From NCBI GenBank assembly GCA_021545625.1, contig JAJRVH010000151.1, positions 1 through 10,373 on the forward strand: DNA of 10,373 nt, given 5' to 3'. Positions 5,662-10,373 of the stretch are shown piece after piece. Under the pieces are notes generated by a model, which ran no database searches, was not told the DNA's origin, and was given only the letters and a program-made list of their open reading frames with translations. Each line of letters starts with the position of its first letter. The stretch's first letter is position 1. The stretch comes from Zetaproteobacteria bacterium (GTDB lineage: Bacteria; Pseudomonadota; Zetaproteobacteria; Mariprofundales; Mariprofundaceae). A program made the position numbers and the translations under genes.

Positions 5662-6288
5662 ATGACACAGGAAACCGAAGATAAATTGCATGATGATATT
5701 TCGGCGGTTCACGAGGCCGCCTGGCCGGCCGATGTCGTAGCCCTGCAGGAAAAGTTCGGCGACGGCGTGCTGTCGGTCGAGCGGGGGCTGGATTGCGTGA
5801 CGGTGGTGCTGGCGCGCGAGGCGATTGTCGAGGCCTGTCATTATCTGAAGGGTCATCATGCCTATGAGCAGGTGATGGATATCTGCGGCGTGGACATGAG
5901 CGAGTATCCGGGGCATCCGGCCGATGCGCCCCGCTTTGAGGTCGTGTACCATCTGTTATCGGTTTCGGAGAACAGGCGCCTGCGCCTGAAGGTGCGGGCC
6001 AATGAGCGCGATCTGGTCGATTCGGTGACCGAGGTCTGGCCGACCGCCAACTGGTTCGAGCGCGAGGTGTTCGATCTGTATGGTGTGATTTTCAATCACC
6101 ATCCGGATCTGCGCCGCATTCTGACGGACTACGGTTTCGAGGGTTATCCGTTGCGCAAGGATTTCCCGCTGACCGGGCGCGTGGAAATGTTCTTCGACGA
6201 GATGCAGTGGCGCTGCGTGTATCGTCCGAACAGGGTGGAGAACCGCGAGCTGGTTCAGAAGTCATGGCCGGAGGGTGAGCATGGCTGA
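5662..6288 (+). CDS. nuoC: NADH-quinone oxidoreductase subunit C
   Basis: NuoC (30-kDa subunit homologue) is a peripheral scaffold subunit beside NuoD in the connecting module; it carries no cofactor. The 208-residue protein has a variable N-terminus and the family signature WFEREVFDLYGVIFNHHPDL (131-150), followed by RRILTDYGFEGYPLRKDFPL (151-170). The ATG at 5662 follows AAGGG (5655-5659), which overlaps the nuoB stop codon. The same frame is open upstream through nuoB, but that part has no family similarity. It is separate from nuoD, unlike the fused nuoCD of enteric and many pseudomonad genomes. Its stop overlaps the nuoD start by 8 nt. Confidence 0.96.
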   Translation: MTQETEDKLHDDISAVHEAAWPADVVALQEKFGDGVLSVERGLDCVTVVLAREAIVEACHYLKGHHAYEQVMDICGVDMSEYPGHPADAPRFEVVYHLLSVSENRRLRLKVRANERDLVDSVTEVWPTANWFEREVFDLYGVIFNHHPDLRRILTDYGFEGYPLRKDFPLTGRVEMFFDEMQWRCVYRPNRVENRELVQKSWPEGEHG

Positions 6289-7459
6289 AATTAAGAATTA
6301 TACGCTGAACTTCGGTCCCCAGCATCCGGCCGCACACGGCGTGCTGCGTCTGGTGACGGAGCTGGACGGCGAGGTGATTGAAAAGTGTGAGCCGCATATC
6401 GGGCTGCTGCATCGCGGCACCGAGAAACTGTTCGAGCACAAGACCTATCTGCAGAACCTTCCCTATTTCGACCGTTTTGATTATGTGTCGATGATGGCCA
6501 ACGAGCATGCCTATGCGCTGGCGGTTGAGCGGATGCTAGGCATCACGCCGCCCGAGCGGGCGCAGTACATCCGCGTGATGTATGCCGAGCTGACCCGGAT
6601 CCTGAACCATTGTCTGTGGCTGGGCGCGGTGGCGCTCGATATCGGCGCAATGACGGTGTTTCTGTACTGTTTCCGCGAGCGCGAGGATATCTTCGATTTT
6701 TACGAGGCGGTATCGGGCGCGCGCATGCATGCCTCCTATTTCCGTCCGGGCGGTGTGACCAAGGATCTGCCGGAAGGCCTGCTGGACAGGATCGAGGCGT
6801 TTACCGAGTCGTTCCCCGGCTATGTCGACGAGTATGAAACCCTGCTGACCGAGAATCGCATCTGGAAGCAGCGCAATGTCGATATCGGCGTGGTGGATAA
6901 GGAGGCGGCGCTGGCCTGGGGTTTTACCGGGCCGATGATCCGCGGCTCCGGCATCGAGTGGGATCTGCGCAAGACGCAGCCGTACGATGTTTACGACAAG
7001 CTCGATTTCGACATTCCTGTCGGTGTGACCGGCGATTGCTATGACCGCTATCTGGTGCGTGTCGAGGAGATGCGGCAGTCGAACAAGATCATCCGCCAGT
7101 GCATTGACTGGCTGCGCGCCAATCCCGGGCCGGTGAAGATCGACGACTACAAGCTGACCAATCCCCCGCGCGCGCAGATGAAGTCCGACATGGAAGCGCT
7201 CATTCATCATTTCAAGTATTTTTCCGAAGGCTTCCATGTGCCGAAGGGCGAGGTGTATGCGGCCGTCGAGCATCCGAAGGGAGAGTTCGGCGTGTACATT
7301 GTTTCCGATGGCTCGAACAAGCCGTACCGGATGAAGGTGCGCGCCTCCGGCTTCGCCCATATCGAGGCGCTGGATTACATGTGCCGCGGCCATATGGTGG
7401 CCGACGTGGTGGCGATCCTCGGAACCCAGGATATCGTGTTTGGAGAGGTTGACCGATGA
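6281..7459 (+). CDS. nuoD: NADH-quinone oxidoreductase subunit D
   Basis: NuoD (49-kDa subunit homologue, related to the large subunit of NiFe hydrogenases) forms most of the quinone-binding pocket against NuoB. The 392-residue protein is of usual length. It opens with TLNFGPQHPAAHGVLRL (8-24) and PHIGLLHRGTEKL (38-50). H19 and Y68 (in DRFDYVS) align with the quinone head-group residues His38 and Tyr87 of Thermus Nqo4. The conserved end IVSDGSNKPYRMKVRASGF and the terminal GEVDR are present. The ATG at 6281 is chosen over an in-frame GTG at 6275 because GGAGGG (6270-6275) is well spaced only for the ATG. The stop and the nuoE start share ATGA. Confidence 0.97.
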   Translation: MAEIKNYTLNFGPQHPAAHGVLRLVTELDGEVIEKCEPHIGLLHRGTEKLFEHKTYLQNLPYFDRFDYVSMMANEHAYALAVERMLGITPPERAQYIRVMYAELTRILNHCLWLGAVALDIGAMTVFLYCFREREDIFDFYEAVSGARMHASYFRPGGVTKDLPEGLLDRIEAFTESFPGYVDEYETLLTENRIWKQRNVDIGVVDKEAALAWGFTGPMIRGSGIEWDLRKTQPYDVYDKLDFDIPVGVTGDCYDRYLVRVEEMRQSNKIIRQCIDWLRANPGPVKIDDYKLTNPPRAQMKSDMEALIHHFKYFSEGFHVPKGEVYAAVEHPKGEFGVYIVSDGSNKPYRMKVRASGFAHIEALDYMCRGHMVADVVAILGTQDIVFGEVDR

Positions 7460-7959
7460 GTGCATCCGAACAGCCGCAGTTCAGCGAGGCCAGAAAGGCC
7501 GAGATTGCCAGTCTGGTAAGCCGCTATCCCGGCGCCCGTTCGGCGTTGTTGCCGGTGCTGCATATGGCGCAGGAGGATTTCGGTTATCTGTCGATGGATG
7601 TGCAGAAGCTGGTGGCCGAAACGCTGGGCGTGCGTCTGATGGCCGTACGCGAGGTGGTGACCTTTTACACGATGTTCCGCGAGCAGCCCTGCGGCAAGTA
7701 CCTGATGGAGGTTTGCACGAACGCTTCCTGCATGCTCAACGGCGCCAACGAGCTGGTTGCGCATATGTGCGACAGGCTCGGTATCCGGGTCGGCGAGACG
7801 ACGCCCGACGGCATGTTTACCGTCACCGAGGTAGAGTGCGCCGGCGCCTGCGGTGGCGCGCCCGTCGTGCAGGTGAACAATGTTTATCATGAAAAGGCGA
7901 CGCCGGAATCGATGGATGCGCTGATCGAGAAGGCGCGTGCGGAAGGGGGTGCTGCATGA
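7456..7959 (+). CDS. nuoE: NADH-quinone oxidoreductase subunit E
   Basis: NuoE (24-kDa subunit homologue) has a thioredoxin-like fold and carries the 2Fe-2S cluster N1a next to the FMN subunit NuoF. The 167-residue protein has an N-terminal helical part ending in VREVVTFYTMF (64-74), diagnostic of the family. The cluster ligands are C87 and C92 (CTNASC) plus C128 and C132 (CAGAC). A Shine-Dalgarno GGAGAGG (7442-7448) precedes the ATG by 7 nt. The gene starts within the nuoD stop (ATGA). Unlike the other junctions in the operon, 70 nt separate its stop from nuoF. Confidence 0.96.
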   Translation: MSASEQPQFSEARKAEIASLVSRYPGARSALLPVLHMAQEDFGYLSMDVQKLVAETLGVRLMAVREVVTFYTMFREQPCGKYLMEVCTNASCMLNGANELVAHMCDRLGIRVGETTPDGMFTVTEVECAGACGGAPVVQVNNVYHEKATPESMDALIEKARAEGGAA

Positions 7960-8033
7960 CGCTTTTGCAGGATTGCAAAAATGCACGCGCGGCCGCGCGC
8001 TCGCAGAGTGACGCACATGGAGGTGCGGCATGA
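7956..8033 (+). CDS. Possible 25-codon micro-ORF between nuoE and nuoF
   Basis: An ATG overlapping the nuoE stop (ATGA, 7956-7959) opens a frame of 25 codons that closes in the ATGA (8030-8033) containing the nuoF start. It therefore fills the linker exactly and couples both ends. A purine-rich GGAAGGGGG (7941-7949) lies 6 nt before its ATG. The peptide starts MTLLQDCKNA, has an Ala/Arg-rich middle and ends in HGGAA; it has no predicted membrane segment or recognised motif. I do not recognise a family. It may be a translated coupling peptide, a real small protein, or a chance frame in GC-rich sequence. The ATGA-to-ATGA fit is suggestive but not proof. Confidence 0.3.
   Translation: MTLLQDCKNARAAARSQSDAHGGAA
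7963..7980 (+). repeat. Perfect 7-bp inverted repeat in the nuoE-nuoF linker
   Basis: TTTTGCA (7963-7969) and TGCAAAA (7974-7980) are exact reverse complements around GGAT. In RNA this gives a small AU-rich hairpin just after the nuoE stop. It lacks a GC-rich stem followed by a U run, so it is not a standard terminator. Confidence 0.55.
7986..7999. repeat. 14-bp GC palindrome in the nuoE-nuoF linker
   Basis: CGCGCGGCCGCGCG is a perfect palindrome of 14 bp made only of G and C. It sits 6 nt after the TTTTGCA hairpin and 19 nt before the nuoF Shine-Dalgarno sequence. It could form a stable RNA structure or a protein site. It could equally be low-complexity coding sequence (Ala/Arg codons) of the micro-ORF. 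Confidence 0.5.
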
Positions 8034-9310
8034 CGATTCCTTCCGATCCCAAACAGGTCAAGGCGATCTGTTTCGCCAACATCCATGTGCCGGACATGCG
8101 CAAGCTGGAGGTGGCGCGGGCGCATGGCGCATACGAGTTTCTTCCGACCGTGCTCAACGAGTTTGATTCAAGCCGTATCATCGACGAGGTCAAGACGGCC
8201 GGTATTCGCGGTCGCGGCGGAGCCGGTTTCCCGACCGGTCTGAAGTGGTCATTCGTGCCGCGCAGCACGGGCAAGCCGACCTATCTGATGTGCAATGCCG
8301 ACGAGGGCGAGCCGGGGACGTTCAAGGACCGCGATATCATGCGCTTCGATCCGCATCTGCTGATCGAGGGCATGATCATGGCCGGTTTCGCGCTGGATGT
8401 GCATGATGCCTATATCTATATCCGCGGCGAGTTCCTGCACGAGGCCAATATCCTGAACGAGGCGATTGCCGAGGCCTATGCGGCGAATCTGCTGGGTGAG
8501 AATATTCTCGGCACGGGTTTCTCGATGCACCTGACCGTGCATCGCGGCGCCGGTGCCTATATCTGCGGCGAGGAAACGGCGCTGATCGAATCGGTCGAGG
8601 GCAAGCCGGGGCGGCCTCGCTTCAAGCCGCCGTTTCCGGCTGTCGAGGGTTTCTATCGTTGTCCGACCGTGGTCAATAATGTGGAAACCCTGTCGACGAT
8701 TCCGGCCATTCTGAAGCATGGTGGCGACTGGCATGCGCAGATCGGTCAGCCGAACAATACCGGCATGAAGATTTTCTCGGTGTCAGGGCAGGTCAACAAG
8801 CCGGGCAACTATGAAGTGCCTCTGGGAACGCCGCTGAAGACGCTGATCGAGGATTACTGCGGCGGCCTTCAGCATGGTTCGGTGCCCAAGGCGATCATCC
8901 CGGGCGGTTCCTCATCGCCGTGGCTGATGGCCGAACATTACGAGATTCCGCTGACCTTTGACGAACTGGCCAAGGCCGGGTCGATGCTGGGCTCGGGCGC
9001 GATCATCGTCATGGACGAAACGGCCGACGTGGTGGCCGTGGCCCGGCGGCTGGCGCATTTCTATGCGCACGAATCATGCGGGCAGTGCACGCCGTGTCGT
9101 GAAGGCACCGGCTGGCTGGAGCGCATCATGATGCGTGTCGAGGCCGGTCAGGGGCGTCCCGACGATATTCAGGTGCTCAGCGATGCGGCCACGCATATGG
9201 CCGGACGCACGATCTGCGCGCTGGCCGACGGCGCCGCGGCTCCGATTCTTTCCCTGCTGAAACATTTTCCGGAAGAGGTTCGTGCCCGACTGGTGGAGAG
9301 TGCCGCATGA
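8030..9310 (+). CDS. nuoF: NADH-quinone oxidoreductase subunit F
   Basis: NuoF (51-kDa subunit homologue) binds NADH and FMN and carries 4Fe-4S cluster N3, making it the electron entry point of complex I. The 426-residue protein is of typical length. The FMN/NADH glycine loop RGRGGAGFPTGLKW is at 60-73 and CNADEGEPGTFKDRDIM at 88-104. GAGAYICGEETALIESVEG (173-191) and the N3 ligands C350, C353 and C356 (ESCGQCTPCREG) with C396 (RTICALADG) follow. GGAGGTG (8019-8025) is a strong Shine-Dalgarno sequence before the ATG at 8030. The stop shares ATGA with the nuoG start. Confidence 0.97.
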   Translation: MTIPSDPKQVKAICFANIHVPDMRKLEVARAHGAYEFLPTVLNEFDSSRIIDEVKTAGIRGRGGAGFPTGLKWSFVPRSTGKPTYLMCNADEGEPGTFKDRDIMRFDPHLLIEGMIMAGFALDVHDAYIYIRGEFLHEANILNEAIAEAYAANLLGENILGTGFSMHLTVHRGAGAYICGEETALIESVEGKPGRPRFKPPFPAVEGFYRCPTVVNNVETLSTIPAILKHGGDWHAQIGQPNNTGMKIFSVSGQVNKPGNYEVPLGTPLKTLIEDYCGGLQHGSVPKAIIPGGSSSPWLMAEHYEIPLTFDELAKAGSMLGSGAIIVMDETADVVAVARRLAHFYAHESCGQCTPCREGTGWLERIMMRVEAGQGRPDDIQVLSDAATHMAGRTICALADGAAAPILSLLKHFPEEVRARLVESAA

Positions 9311-10373
9311 CGACATTGTACATCAACGACGAAGAAGTCACCGTAAAGCCGGGTACGAGCATTCTCGAGGCCTGCCGGGCCCAGGGTGTGGACGTGCCCT
9401 ATTTCTGCTATCACCCGGAGCTGAGTGTGGCGGCCAACTGCCGCATGTGCCTGGTGGAGGTCGAGGGCTGGAACAAGCCGGCCGCCTCCTGCTGCACGCC
9501 CGTAGCCGAGGGCATGAAGGTGCATACCGAAACCGAATCGATCCGCAAGGATCGTGAAATGGTGATGGAATACCTGCTGATCAACCATCCACTGGACTGT
9601 CCCGTTTGCGACGAGGGCGGCGACTGCCGGCTGCAGGACTATGCGGTTGCACACGGGCCGTCGAAGGGGCGTTATGTCGAGCCCAAGCGGGCGGTCGAGG
9701 ATCAGGATCTGGGGCCGTTTATCAGCACGCATATGACGCGCTGCATCCACTGCACGCGCTGCGTTCGCTTTGCCGACGAGATCGCCGGCACGGGCGACAT
9801 GGGCGTGCTCAACCGCGCCGACCATATGTCGATTGCCGGTATTGTCGAGGAGGCCTGCGAATCCGAGCTGTCCGGTAATCTTGCCGATATCTGCCCGGTC
9901 GGCGCGCTGCTGGACAGGCCGTCGCATGACGTGTCCCGTCCGTGGGAGATGACCCACCATCAGAGTACCTGTACCCAGTGTCCGAATGGCTGCGATATCA
10001 GTATCGAATCGCGCGGCGACGAGGTGATGCGCATCCGCCCGGTCGAGGGAAGCCCGGAGCCGTGGCTGTGCGATCGCGGCCGCTATGTGTATGACGCGTT
10101 CCGTTCCGGCAACAGGATTCTCGAGCCGGCCGTGCGTCAGGGGAGCAGCCTTGAACAGGCAAGCTGGGACGAGGCCTTTGCGCGGGCGACCGAACTGCTG
10201 AAGGACAGGCGGGTCGGCATTATCTTTTCTCCGGACTGGAGCGTGGAGGGGCTGACGGCCATCCGTCTGATGCGCGATTCGCTTTTCCCGGAAGCGAAGG
10301 TGGCCTTCGATCTGCATCGCCGCGACATGCGGCCGTTCGCCTTCGCGGAAGGCTTCTCGATGACCACGCAGCA
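9307..10373 (+). CDS. nuoG: NADH-quinone oxidoreductase subunit G, N-terminal part (3' end outside window)
   Basis: NuoG (75-kDa subunit homologue) carries the chain of Fe-S clusters leading electrons from NuoF/NuoE to the connecting module. About 355 codons are visible with no stop before the window ends. The 2Fe-2S N1b ligands are C34, C45, C48 and C62 or C63. The N4/N5 region has H94-C98-C101-C107 (the His-Cys3 cluster in NHPLDCPVCDEGGDC) and C146, C149, C152 with C196 (CIHCTRC ... CPVG). A further set, C222, C225, C229 and C255 (CTQCPNGC ... LCDRGR), matches the N7 cluster site at the start of the molybdopterin-enzyme-like domain. GGAGAG (9295-9300) lies 6 nt before the ATG, which overlaps the nuoF stop (ATGA). 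Confidence 0.96.
   Translation, partial: MTTLYINDEEVTVKPGTSILEACRAQGVDVPYFCYHPELSVAANCRMCLVEVEGWNKPAASCCTPVAEGMKVHTETESIRKDREMVMEYLLINHPLDCPVCDEGGDCRLQDYAVAHGPSKGRYVEPKRAVEDQDLGPFISTHMTRCIHCTRCVRFADEIAGTGDMGVLNRADHMSIAGIVEEACESELSGNLADICPVGALLDRPSHDVSRPWEMTHHQSTCTQCPNGCDISIESRGDEVMRIRPVEGSPEPWLCDRGRYVYDAFRSGNRILEPAVRQGSSLEQASWDEAFARATELLKDRRVGIIFSPDWSVEGLTAIRLMRDSLFPEAKVAFDLHRRDMRPFAFAEGFSMTTQ

Noticed and set aside
6275..6280. GTG at 6275 as the nuoD start
   Set aside because: This codon starts within the Shine-Dalgarno-like GGAGGG itself; the ATG at 6281 is properly spaced from it.
9169..10317. A 382-codon minus-strand frame opposite nuoF/nuoG, and similar long antisense frames opposite aroB and nuoD
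   Set aside because: They mirror highly conserved plus-strand genes and show composition typical of shadow frames; no motif is recognisable.

Overview
This window is a conserved chromosomal housekeeping stretch from a GC-rich bacterium. It is most likely a member of the Pseudomonadota outside the Alphaproteobacteria. The reasons are a PilQ-type secretin next to aroB, a UbiC-type chorismate lyase (ubiquinone synthesis), separate rather than fused nuoC and nuoD, and a one-piece tmRNA, whereas Alphaproteobacteria typically have a two-piece form. A beta-, zeta- or acidithiobacillus-like lineage would fit, but the sequence alone does not settle it.

Left part (1-2740): the 3' two-thirds of a type IV pilus secretin gene (pilQ) ends in a clear intrinsic terminator. 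It is followed by a complete aroB (3-dehydroquinate synthase). A 16-bp hairpin then separates aroB from convergent minus-strand genes. Middle part (2740-4650): on the minus strand are tRNA-Thr(CGU) with encoded CCA and its own probable promoter, and rsmE (16S rRNA m3U1498 methyltransferase). Divergent from rsmE is ubiC (chorismate lyase), possibly on a leaderless mRNA. Next comes ssrA, a complete one-piece tmRNA with a G-U third acceptor pair and the encoded tag ANDDVELAYAA.

Right part (4650-10373): an intrinsic terminator and an AT-poor leader with a perfect inverted repeat precede the nuo operon, nuoA-B-C-D-E-F-G, which runs off the right edge inside nuoG. These genes encode proton-pumping NADH:quinone oxidoreductase (complex I): the membrane anchor subunit NuoA, the quinone-reducing connecting module (NuoB, C, D) and the NADH-oxidising module (NuoE, F, G). 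All visible Fe-S cluster ligands are present. The genes are tightly packed, with stop-start overlaps or 5-nt gaps. The exception is nuoE-nuoF, where 70 bp hold two palindromes and a 25-codon micro-ORF that overlaps both neighbours by ATGA.

No mobile element, CRISPR array, defence system or novel multigene system is visible. The observations most worth a second look are the nuoE-nuoF linker, the tmRNA tag ending in YAA, the inverted repeat at the head of the nuo operon, and the possible leaderless start of ubiC.
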